Assembly: GCF_041740695.1 (NCBI RefSeq)
Contig: NZ_JBGSLK010000001.1
Span: forward strand, 55,818-119,817
DNA length: 64,000 nucleotides
Reading direction: 5' to 3'
From: Haliscomenobacter sp041740695
GTDB taxonomy: Bacteria; Bacteroidota; Bacteroidia; Chitinophagales; Saprospiraceae
The translations under genes and the position numbers were made by a program. Of this stretch, positions 8,427-15,982 are shown piece after piece. Every line of letters begins with the position of its first letter. Positions within the stretch are counted from its first letter, which is position 1. The notes beneath the pieces are model-generated. The model was not told the DNA's origin, did no database searches, and saw only the letters and a list, made by a program, of their open reading frames with translations.

Positions 8427-8951
8427 CTACCAATCCGAAAACGCCGCATTAAAAATATCCTCCATCAACTGGTTGCTAATCGTCCGAATAGCCGTTTCCT
8501 GCACCGTAGAAAAATCCTGATCGGATGCATAGTTGTAGAAAAATGAAAAATTGCGCTTAAAGACCTCTTTTTGAGTGCGGTTGTTGAAGTATTCGATGGC
8601 CAGCGTGATGGTCAAACGGTTGATGGCGGTGGTCTCCCCTACCCTGGGGGCTTCGGAAGTGATGCGAAAATCGACTAGCGTGCCCCGCAATTCAATGTCC
8701 GGGTCTTCGTCGGTGTATTTGAGGGTAGACTGCAAACGCACCTTATCCTTGAGCGCTTCTGTCAACTGAATGGGCAAGTTGGGCAGGGAGTTGTCTGCAT
8801 TGTTGAGAAACTGCGGGACGTAGTAGGTTTTTAACTCACCCGTATCCGCCGGGTTCATCTTGATGCTGCACGCGCTGAACAGGTACAGACAAGTTATACT
8901 CAACACTTTTATGCTCAACTGTACAAATGACACGGATGGCTTTACTTTCAT
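8427..8951 (-). CDS. lptE: LptE-like LPS-assembly lipoprotein
   Basis: The protein has 174 residues and a lipoprotein signal ('ITCLYLFSACSIKMN'). It then shows a short alpha/beta fold typical of LptE: 'TEALKDKVRLQSTLKY', 'DIELRGTLVDFRIT' and a C-terminal helix 'ETAIRTISNQLMEDIFNAAF'. LptE plugs the LptD barrel that inserts LPS into the outer membrane. The start codon overlaps the stop of the upstream activator gene by four bases (ATGA), showing translational coupling. The order miaB - sigma-54-type regulator - lptE recurs in Bacteroidota, which supports the call, since the sequence alone is poorly conserved. Confidence 0.8.
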   Translation of the reverse strand: MKVKPSVSFVQLSIKVLSITCLYLFSACSIKMNPADTGELKTYYVPQFLNNADNSLPNLPIQLTEALKDKVRLQSTLKYTDEDPDIELRGTLVDFRITSEAPRVGETTAINRLTITLAIEYFNNRTQKEVFKRNFSFFYNYASDQDFSTVQETAIRTISNQLMEDIFNAAFSDW

Positions 8952-10267
8952 AGATCGTACTGTTTGATCTTGCGGTACAAGGTTCGCTCCGAAATGCCGA
9001 GTTCTTTAGCGGCTTCTTTCCTTCTGCCCTTGTATTTGCGCAGGGCCTTCTGGATGAGGTTTTTTTCGTGGTCTTCGATGCGATAGTTGTCATCCAGGAT
9101 TTCCACGCTGCCAAAGGCACCTTGGGTCGCCCCTTTGTGCTCGGGTAAGTGCTGGGGGATGATGACTTGGGGATTCAGGTCGTCTTCGTAATCCTCTTCC
9201 AAATCATCCAGGCCATTGTGCAAGGGAATCGGCTCTTTGGGCGCGGTATAATTGAAGCGGGGCTCGGGCGAAGGAATGATGCTGCGGGGAGGATCCAAGG
9301 AGCGGAAAGGCCGCAGGTCGGGCACCCGCAGGTCGTTGCTTTTGATGAGTTCAAAGACCAGTGATTTCAAATCGTTCAAGTCCTGCTTCATTTCGAAGAG
9401 GAACTTGTACAAAATATCCCGTTCCTGCAAGTTACTAGGTGCTTCGCCGCCATTGCCCACCAAAACGGGCAAATTGCGCGTAGCAATCCGCGGTTCAATC
9501 TCCAGCAGCGCTTCAGCAGTAATGACTCTTTCTTCAGACAAGACCGAAACCCGTTCGGCCACGTTTTTCAACTCGCGTACGTTGCCCGGCCAGGTGTAAT
9601 TTTTGATCAACAACTGAGCCCGCTCATCCAGTTGGATCGTTGCAGAACGGTGGCGTTCGGCAAAGTCGGCGGCAAATTTGCGGAAAAGCAAATACACGTC
9701 ATCGGCGCGATCTCGCAAGGCAGGTACCACAATAGACACGGTGTTCAGACGGAAATAAAGGTCTTCGCGGAACTTGCCCTTTTTGACGTTTTCCTCCAAA
9801 TCTACATTGGTGGCAGCAATGATGCGGACGTCGGTGCGCAAGACCTTATTGGAGCCCACCCGGGTAAATTCGCCATTTTCCAGGATGCGGAGCAGAAAAG
9901 TTTGAGTTTGCAGGGGCATTTCGCCGATCTCATCCAAAAAAATGGTCCCACCGTCGTAGGTTTCAAAGTACCCTTTGCGATCTGCCATAGCTCCGGTGAA
10001 GGAGTTTTTTTCGTGGCCAAACAACTCTGAGTTGATGGTGCCTTCGGGAATGGCGCCACAGTTGATCGCAATGAACTGATTGTGTTTGCGCGTGCTGAGT
10101 GAATGGATGATTTTTGAAAACACCTCTTTTCCCACGCCACTCTCGCCGGTGATGAGCACCGTCAGGTCGGAGTTGGCTACCCGCACAGCATTGCTGAGCG
10201 CCCGATCTAGCAGGGGCGAATGGCCAATGATGCCAAAGCGCTGTTTTACGGAAAGAAGGTTGTCCAT
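8948..10267 (-). CDS. Sigma-54-interaction-domain (AAA+) Fis-type regulator
   Basis: The protein has 439 residues and no receiver or PAS domain. The AAA+ domain begins at once, with Walker A 'GESGVGKE' (41-48), 'HEKNSFTGAMADRKGYFE' (the GAFTGA loop, with Asn-Ser in place of Gly-Ala), Walker B 'GGTIFLDEIGEM', and an arginine-finger/sensor region. A long acidic, proline-rich linker follows. A Fis-type HTH ('KEAAKELGISERTLYRKIKQ') closes the protein. The altered GAFTGA loop still contains the Phe-Thr core that contacts sigma-54. It is flanked by miaB upstream and lptE downstream, suggesting a constitutive role in envelope gene control and not a two-component one. Confidence 0.88.
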   Translation of the reverse strand: MDNLLSVKQRFGIIGHSPLLDRALSNAVRVANSDLTVLITGESGVGKEVFSKIIHSLSTRKHNQFIAINCGAIPEGTINSELFGHEKNSFTGAMADRKGYFETYDGGTIFLDEIGEMPLQTQTFLLRILENGEFTRVGSNKVLRTDVRIIAATNVDLEENVKKGKFREDLYFRLNTVSIVVPALRDRADDVYLLFRKFAADFAERHRSATIQLDERAQLLIKNYTWPGNVRELKNVAERVSVLSEERVITAEALLEIEPRIATRNLPVLVGNGGEAPSNLQERDILYKFLFEMKQDLNDLKSLVFELIKSNDLRVPDLRPFRSLDPPRSIIPSPEPRFNYTAPKEPIPLHNGLDDLEEDYEDDLNPQVIIPQHLPEHKGATQGAFGSVEILDDNYRIEDHEKNLIQKALRKYKGRRKEAAKELGISERTLYRKIKQYDL

Positions 10268-10281
10268 GCTTTAAGTTGAAA

Positions 10282-10378
10282 TGTTGAAATGTTGAAAAGT
10301 TGAAAAGTTGAGCCCCCGGCACTTCGGCTACGCTCAGTGACCGGGGGCTCAACTTTTCAACTCTTCAACATTTCAACT
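10282..10378. repeat. Long inverted repeat between miaB and the sigma-54-type regulator
   Basis: The arms at 10282-10319 and 10341-10378 are complementary over 38 bp, with about two mismatches. They consist of repeated GTTGAAA(A/T) units ending in a GCCCCCGG clamp. The loop contains CACTTCGGCTACGCTCAGTG, a sequence often seen in dispersed Bacteroidota repeats. The right arm overlaps the miaB stop codon, so the structure would form at the end of miaB mRNA and could attenuate expression of the downstream genes. Confidence 0.85.
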
Positions 10379-11825
10379 ATAAAACGGCTTCCCCAATCAA
10401 AGTTGCGCTACTGGCAGCTTTAACGAGGACATTAATGTATTGACCTGGCTTGTAGCCAGCCACTTTTGGGAAAACAATCATTTTGTTCTGAGTGTTGCGT
10501 CCGCAGAAATCCTGGTCGGATTTGCGGGAGTCACCCTCAATTAATACTTCAAATACTTTGCCGATGTCGCGTTGGTTGTGGCCGTAGCTTACCTTGGATT
10601 GTAGATTAATGATCTCTTGCAGGCGGCGTTTTTTCACTTCCAGCGAGATGTCATCGGGGTATTTCCGTGCCGCCAGGGTGCCGGGGCGTTCGGAGTAAAA
10701 GAACATGTACGACATGCTGTAATCGGCAAATTCGATCATGCTCAAGGTGTCCTGATGCTCCTCTTCCGTTTCGCTGCAAAAACCAGCGATGATGTCGGAA
10801 GAAATGGCACAATCGGGAATGATCTGACGAACGGCCTCAATGCGCTCCATGTACCACTCGCGGTCGTAGGTGCGATTCATTCGTTCCAGCACGTTGCTGT
10901 TGCCCGACTGTACGGGCAAGTGGATGTACTTACAAATATTGGGGTACTTCGCGATGGTGTGGAGTACCTCATTGGTGATGTCCTTGGGGTGTGAAGTGGA
11001 AAAACGCACCCGGAGATCGGGGGCTACCAGGGCCACCATTTCCAACAAGTGGGCAAAATTGACCAGGTTTTCCGTTTCTGGATTGGTCCATTTGTAAGAA
11101 TCGACATTTTGCCCCAGGAGGGTCACTTCTTTGTATCCCCGCTCATACAGTTCTTGTGCTTCGGCCAAAATACTGAAAGCATCCCTGCTCCGTTCGCGGC
11201 CACGGGTAAAGGGCACCACGCAAAAAGAGCACATGTTGTCGCAGCCCCGCATGATGGAAATAAAGGCACTCACGCCATTGGAATCCAAGCGCAGCGGACT
11301 GATATCCGCATAAGTTTCTTCCCGGGAAAGGAAAACGTTGATGCCCTTGTCGCCGTCTTCAGCGGTAGCGACCAATTTGGGCAGATCACGGTAGGCATCG
11401 GGGCCAACTACGAGGTCGACCAGGCGTTCTTCTTCCAGAAATTTGGATTTCAAACGTTCCGCCATACAGCCCAGTACACCCACCAGGGTGCCCGGTCTTT
11501 GTTTTTTCATGGCATCAAACACCCGCAGGCGTTTGCGCACGGTTTCTTCAGCCTTCTCACGGATGGAGCAGGTATTGACCAGGATCAAATCCGCCAGTTC
11601 CAAATCCCGGGTAGGTTTGAAGCCCACTTCGGCCAGGATGGATGCCACAATTTCACTATCGCTAAAGTTCATCTGGCAACCGTAACTTTCGATGTAAAAG
11701 TGTTTGCCGGAAGGATCTTCAACTTGCTGCGGATAATTTTTGAAAAAGACCTCCCCTTGCTGCTCCTCTTTCATCTGCTGGTGCGGCACATCTAGCAAGG
11801 TTGGATTGTCGTTGTACAAATGCAT
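10377..11825 (-). CDS. miaB: tRNA-2-methylthio-N6-dimethylallyladenosine synthase
   Basis: The protein has 482 residues. The N-terminal UPF0004 domain carries three cluster cysteines ('YGCQMNFSDSE', 'LVNTCSIREKAEE', 'VLGCMAERLK'). The radical-SAM core has the CxxxCxxC motif at ~195-202 ('GCDNMCSFCVVPFTRGRERS'). A C-terminal TRAM domain follows ('IGKVFEVLIEG...'). The enzyme methylthiolates i6A37 in tRNAs reading UNN codons, using two 4Fe-4S clusters. It is longer than E. coli MiaB by a short N-terminal extension. It is the first gene of the miaB - regulator - lptE unit, with a promoter-like box upstream. Confidence 0.95.
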   Translation of the reverse strand: MHLYNDNPTLLDVPHQQMKEEQQGEVFFKNYPQQVEDPSGKHFYIESYGCQMNFSDSEIVASILAEVGFKPTRDLELADLILVNTCSIREKAEETVRKRLRVFDAMKKQRPGTLVGVLGCMAERLKSKFLEEERLVDLVVGPDAYRDLPKLVATAEDGDKGINVFLSREETYADISPLRLDSNGVSAFISIMRGCDNMCSFCVVPFTRGRERSRDAFSILAEAQELYERGYKEVTLLGQNVDSYKWTNPETENLVNFAHLLEMVALVAPDLRVRFSTSHPKDITNEVLHTIAKYPNICKYIHLPVQSGNSNVLERMNRTYDREWYMERIEAVRQIIPDCAISSDIIAGFCSETEEEHQDTLSMIEFADYSMSYMFFYSERPGTLAARKYPDDISLEVKKRRLQEIINLQSKVSYGHNQRDIGKVFEVLIEGDSRKSDQDFCGRNTQNKMIVFPKVAGYKPGQYINVLVKAASSATLIGEAVL

Positions 11826-12183
11826 GATCGTAGATTATTACCGTTCACCTGAACAATGAAATAGCTACCCAGGTTTCGTGGGACACAAAAGTAAAGGATA
11901 TTTTGGTTTGATGTGCCAATTTGGCAGAAAAAAGAAAAGAAAGAATAAAACCCGAAATGGGGTAAAAAAAGTTGCCAGTGAACTGTAACCATTCATCCCA
12001 AACACCATTACAACAATGAACAAACAACAAAAAACACTTTATTCACAGCATTTTTCCAAAAAAACTTTTTTCGCGCAACTATTTGACCAAAATTCGCATC
12101 ATTCAAATATCAACAAAACGGATTCGTCCGTTTGCATATTACTGAAACAATATTCACACACCCGACTAACTGAAAGTTTATTA
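11826..12183. other. Divergent intergenic region between miaB and the outer-membrane barrel gene
   Basis: This is about 358 bp of A/T-rich sequence. It holds the miaB promoter candidate. It also includes an in-frame upstream extension of the 12184 gene, which I judge non-coding because the signal peptide begins at 12184. Nothing else was recognised. Confidence 0.5.
11886..11893 (-). promoter_or_regulatory. Bacteroidota -7 box for miaB
   Basis: On the minus strand TACTTTTG matches TAnnTTTG. A TTG about 23 bases further upstream (11917-11919) could serve as the -33 element. It lies 61 bases before the miaB start. Confidence 0.45.
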
Positions 12184-15000
12184 ATGAAACGCTCTCTAGG
12201 CTTATGGATCATGTTGTTGGCCGTCAACATCGTCTTTGCCCAAAACCCGGCAAAAGTAACCATTAAAGGCAGTGTGGTGGATACCGCCAATATGCCTGCC
12301 CCCTACCCGACAGTAATGTTGCTCAACCCTACCGATTCCAGTCTGATCAATTTTACCCGTGCGGACGAAAAAGGAGGATTTGAATTCAAAAACGTGCGCA
12401 ACGTTCCCTATTTGCTGAAAATATCGCTGATCAGCTACCAGCCGCAGCAAATGTTGCTTCCCGCAAATGAAAAAGAAATAAACGACCTGGGCAATGTACC
12501 CATCAAACCCATCTCCCTGGAGTTGATGGAGGTGGTGATCAGAACCGCCAAATCCACCCTGAGTATCCATGGTGATACGATCGAATACGACGCTTCTACC
12601 TTTAAAGTGCCTCCTGGCTCAACGGTGGAAGACTTGCTGCGGCGTTTGCCAGGTATTGAGGTGGATGCTGATGGCAACATCAAATCGCAGGGTAGAGACG
12701 TAAACAAGGTCTACATCGACGGCAAAACCTTCTTTGGCGACGATCCCAAAGCTGCCACCAAAAACCTGGGCGCGGAGACCATCTCCAAAGTACAGGTGTT
12801 CAATGAAAAATCTGAACAAGCCAAACTTACCGGCGTAGACGATGGCCAAAAGAACAAGGTGATGAACCTGGAACTCAAGGCCGAATACAAAAAAGGTGCC
12901 TTTGGTAAAATCACTGGCGCACTGGGCGATCAAGACCGCTGGGCTGCCCGCGGCAACTACAACCGCTTCAATACCAAAGAACAGTTTTCACTCATTGGTT
13001 TTGGCAACAACATCAACCAAACCGGGGTCAACTGGGAGGATTACGGCGAATTTAAGGGCCAAAATGCTTACAACGATTTTGACAGCGGCGACTTCGGCTT
13101 CAACAGTGGTAGCGGTATGCGCTTTTTTTATTCTGAGGGCGGTGGGTTGACCAGCTATTTTGACGGCCGTGGTTTCACTAAAAACTTTGGCGGTGGGGCC
13201 AATTACAATTTCGACAACGGCAAAAAATCCAAGTTCAACGCCAGTTATACCTACAACCAAACCGACCTGAACCTGGACGAATATGCTTTCCGCCAGACCT
13301 TCTTATTGGATACCAGTTTTTTCAACAACGACACGCTCAGCCGAGGTGAATACCGCAACAACCACATCCTCAATGGACGTTTGGAACAAAACCTCGACTC
13401 GAATAATGTGCTCATCGTCAAAGCCAATGCCCGCCTGAGCAACCAGGATGCGGGGAGTTCACAAAGTCAATTCTTTTCCAATAATCTGGAAAAAGCCAAC
13501 AACCGCCTTTCTACCGATAACGATTCCAATCGGGATACCTGGGCGCTCACCAGCTCCCTGATTTTCCGTCATCGTTTCAAGAAAAAAGGACGCTCTTTTG
13601 CCTTTAGTGCGGCTTTTAACCAGAACCAAAACGATTTGGATGAACGTTTTACTACGATCAATCGCTTTTTTACTGCAAACACCTTTACCGATCAGATCCG
13701 CCAGCTCAACCGCGACAAGAATGGCAGCGACGAAGTCAAATCCAGCATCCTCTATACCGATGCCTTGAGCAAAAAATGGTTTTGGGAAACCTTTTACAAC
13801 TTTAGTCAGTCCACGAGCCAAAACCAGCGCCGGGTAAGTGATCCCGAATTGAACGATCAGCTGATTGAAAACCTGAGCCTTTTTTCAGACAATAAACTCG
13901 TGTACAATCGCCTGGGTAGCGGGATTCGTTATTCACACGAGGGGGTAAACCTGTCCGTTGGCCTGGCCGCGCTGCAATACAATCTGCACGGAGAGTTTTC
14001 CAGGGATGAAGATCAGCCACTGGTTGCTCCAGCGGTAGATCGTACATTTACCCACGTTACGCCAAACTTTAGCGCGGATATTGAAATACTGAGCAACCTT
14101 AGCGTCAATACCAGTTATTCCTATTCGGTCGTTGCACCCAGGTTCAACGATTTGCGGCCAGTGACCACCTTCAACAACCCGGCGTACCGCTCGGAAGGTA
14201 ACCCTGATTTGGATCCTGAACTGAGTCACAATCTTTCGGCAGGGATGTATTTCTGGGATCCATCCAGCCTCAGCAGCATGGGTTTGAGTATGGATTACGC
14301 CATCAAAGAAAGTCAAATCGTTTACAATCAGGTCATCCAAAGTGATGATGAGTTGGGCATCCTGAGCATCACCCGCCCCGAAAATGTGAGTGGTGGTAGA
14401 GAACTGTCCAGTTACCTGTGGATGAACCGCCCGATCATCAAAACCAAGTTGACGATGTCGGTAAATGGTAGCCTCAGATTCAGCAAAAACCCAGCTTTTG
14501 TCAACGGTGTCGAAAACGAAACCAAAAGCAATGGTGGGAATATTTCGATGACTTTGAGTGCAACACCAAATCCAAAATTGATTTTCTCGCTGACTGGCGA
14601 TCTCAATTTGACCAACATCAGTTATTCGATTCAGGAATCGCAAAACCAAAAAATCCGCAATACCGGGATCGATGGCAACTTGAAATACCAGTTTGCCAAA
14701 AAAATGTTTCTGGAAACCAACCTGGATTACAACATTTTCCGCAACGACCGTTTTGATTTCAAACAGGACATTCCAATTTGGAATGCCTCGGTGCGCCGCA
14801 TCATTGGCAAAGCCAATAAGATTGAGATGCGCCTGGCTGCTTTTGACTTGCTCAACAAACGCCTGACCATCAATCAAAACGGCTCCGCCAACTATGTTGA
14901 ACGCCGCATCTCCAATACCCTGGCTCGTTATTTCATGCTCAGCTTGAGCTACAATGTGCGGGGCTACGAGAACAAGTTGAAGAAAAACAATTATTGGTAA
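12184..15000 (+). CDS. Outer-membrane beta-barrel (TonB-receptor-like) protein with carboxypeptidase-regulatory-like domain
   Basis: I chose ATG 12184 over the longer open frame because it starts a clean signal peptide ('LWIMLLAVNIVFAQ'), giving 938 residues. Residues ~25-105 form a CarboxypepD_reg-like beta-sandwich ('ITIKGSVVD'-type start, 'PAPYPTVMLLNPTDSSLINF'). A reduced plug follows ('VPPGSTVEDLLRRLPGIEVD', 'VYIDGKTFFGDDPK'), then a long aromatic-rich beta-barrel ending 'FMLSLSYNVRGY'. This is the Bacteroidota outer-membrane-beta-barrel family related to TonB-dependent receptors. The ligand is unknown. It is followed by a GLPGLI protein, a frequent genomic partner of such receptors. Confidence 0.85.
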   Translation: MKRSLGLWIMLLAVNIVFAQNPAKVTIKGSVVDTANMPAPYPTVMLLNPTDSSLINFTRADEKGGFEFKNVRNVPYLLKISLISYQPQQMLLPANEKEINDLGNVPIKPISLELMEVVIRTAKSTLSIHGDTIEYDASTFKVPPGSTVEDLLRRLPGIEVDADGNIKSQGRDVNKVYIDGKTFFGDDPKAATKNLGAETISKVQVFNEKSEQAKLTGVDDGQKNKVMNLELKAEYKKGAFGKITGALGDQDRWAARGNYNRFNTKEQFSLIGFGNNINQTGVNWEDYGEFKGQNAYNDFDSGDFGFNSGSGMRFFYSEGGGLTSYFDGRGFTKNFGGGANYNFDNGKKSKFNASYTYNQTDLNLDEYAFRQTFLLDTSFFNNDTLSRGEYRNNHILNGRLEQNLDSNNVLIVKANARLSNQDAGSSQSQFFSNNLEKANNRLSTDNDSNRDTWALTSSLIFRHRFKKKGRSFAFSAAFNQNQNDLDERFTTINRFFTANTFTDQIRQLNRDKNGSDEVKSSILYTDALSKKWFWETFYNFSQSTSQNQRRVSDPELNDQLIENLSLFSDNKLVYNRLGSGIRYSHEGVNLSVGLAALQYNLHGEFSRDEDQPLVAPAVDRTFTHVTPNFSADIEILSNLSVNTSYSYSVVAPRFNDLRPVTTFNNPAYRSEGNPDLDPELSHNLSAGMYFWDPSSLSSMGLSMDYAIKESQIVYNQVIQSDDELGILSITRPENVSGGRELSSYLWMNRPIIKTKLTMSVNGSLRFSKNPAFVNGVENETKSNGGNISMTLSATPNPKLIFSLTGDLNLTNISYSIQESQNQKIRNTGIDGNLKYQFAKKMFLETNLDYNIFRNDRFDFKQDIPIWNASVRRIIGKANKIEMRLAAFDLLNKRLTINQNGSANYVERRISNTLARYFMLSLSYNVRGYENKLKKNNYW

Positions 15001-15008
15001 ACAAGCAA

Positions 15009-15103
15009 TCAGCCATGAGCTGTCAGCAATCAGCTGTCGGCCATCAGCTATCAGCCCGATTAGTGGTTGGCTCCTGATGGCTGATAGCTCATAGCTGACA
15101 GCT
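15009..15103. repeat. Imperfect inverted repeat built from CAGCTATCAG-like units
   Basis: The left half carries AGCTGTCAGC, CAGCTGTCGGCCATCAGC and TATCAGCC. The right half carries GGCTCCTGATGGCTGATAGC and TAGCTGACAGCT. Together they fold into a long imperfect hairpin. It lies between the barrel gene and the GLPGLI gene. The unit resembles dispersed intergenic repeats of filamentous and environmental bacteria. Confidence 0.75.
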
Positions 15104-15115
15104 AAAAATACACAC

Positions 15116-15868
15116 ATGAAAAAAATATTCTTTTTGATTCTCCTGTTTTGTCCGGCACTGGTTTTTTCCCAGCCCATGGAGGGTCGCATTCGTTATTTGG
15201 TGACCAGAAACTCGGCTAAAATGATGGCGAGCCTGGATTACATGAGCAAACAAAGCCGTGAAAGGATGTCCTACATGTGGGGCAACCGCTCGGAATGGAA
15301 AACGTACAACAACCTATATTTCACAGCGGATCAGACCAAATATGAAGATTCAGAAGAAAAAGCTGAGCCAGATGCAGAAGGCGGTTACTCCTGGCGCAAA
15401 GAACAGTTTTTTCTCAAGCGTGATTTTGCCAAAAGTACCATTTATGATGGCCGTACTTTAATGAGCAAGCCCTATATAGTTGAGGATACTATGGCAAACC
15501 AAAAGTGGCGCATTTTGAATGACCTCAAAGAAGTAGCAGGCCACATCTGTATGAATGCTATGATGGTGGACACGTTGCGCAAACAAAAAATTGTGGCCTG
15601 GTTTGCCCAGGATTTGCTGCACAGTGGCGGACCTGAAAGTTTTCACGGCTTACCTGGAATGATCCTGGAAGTTGACATCAATGATGGCGCCATGACTTTG
15701 ACCGCAGATTTGATTGAAATGAAAAAGCTTGCGAATGAATTGGACGCTCCTGCCAAAGTGAAGGGCAAAAAAATCAAACAAGTGGATTATGACAAAATTG
15801 TAAAAGAGCAGATCAAACAACGGATAGCTGAAGAGCAACCCTGGTTTTGGAATGTTCCTTATATCTAA
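15116..15868 (+). CDS. GLPGLI family secreted protein
   Basis: The protein has 250 residues and a signal peptide ('KIFFLILLFCPALVFSQ'). The family's naming motif appears as 'FHGLPGMILEV' about residues 178-188, with the usual preceding 'VAWFAQDLLHSGGPESF'. GLPGLI proteins are periplasmic or surface proteins of Bacteroidota with no assigned biochemistry, commonly encoded next to outer-membrane receptors. That is the case here: the barrel gene lies 115 bp upstream on the same strand. Confidence 0.9.
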   Translation: MKKIFFLILLFCPALVFSQPMEGRIRYLVTRNSAKMMASLDYMSKQSRERMSYMWGNRSEWKTYNNLYFTADQTKYEDSEEKAEPDAEGGYSWRKEQFFLKRDFAKSTIYDGRTLMSKPYIVEDTMANQKWRILNDLKEVAGHICMNAMMVDTLRKQKIVAWFAQDLLHSGGPESFHGLPGMILEVDINDGAMTLTADLIEMKKLANELDAPAKVKGKKIKQVDYDKIVKEQIKQRIAEEQPWFWNVPYI

Positions 15869-15908
15869 GCCTTGTTTTAAACCTTTCCAATATAGATCAG
15901 TAATCGAA

Positions 15909-15949
15909 GAAGCGCAGCCAGGTGGAATACCTGCTGCGCTTCATTTTTT
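15909..15949 (+). terminator. Rho-independent terminator after the GLPGLI gene
   Basis: GAAGCGCAGC and GCTGCGCTTC form a strong stem with an inner AGGT/ACCT pairing, followed by ATTTTTTATT. It is 40 bp after the stop codon. Confidence 0.85.
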
Positions 15950-15982
15950 ATTCCATCCTATTGAAACAAAAGCTCTCTCGTA

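Noticed and set aside
12016..12183. 56-codon N-terminal extension of the barrel protein
   Set aside because: It precedes a textbook signal peptide at 12184 and has no export signal of its own.
13933..15189. 418-codon antisense frame opposite the outer-membrane barrel gene
   Set aside because: The sense frame has clear barrel and plug features, while the antisense product shows no domain and runs across the intergenic hairpin.
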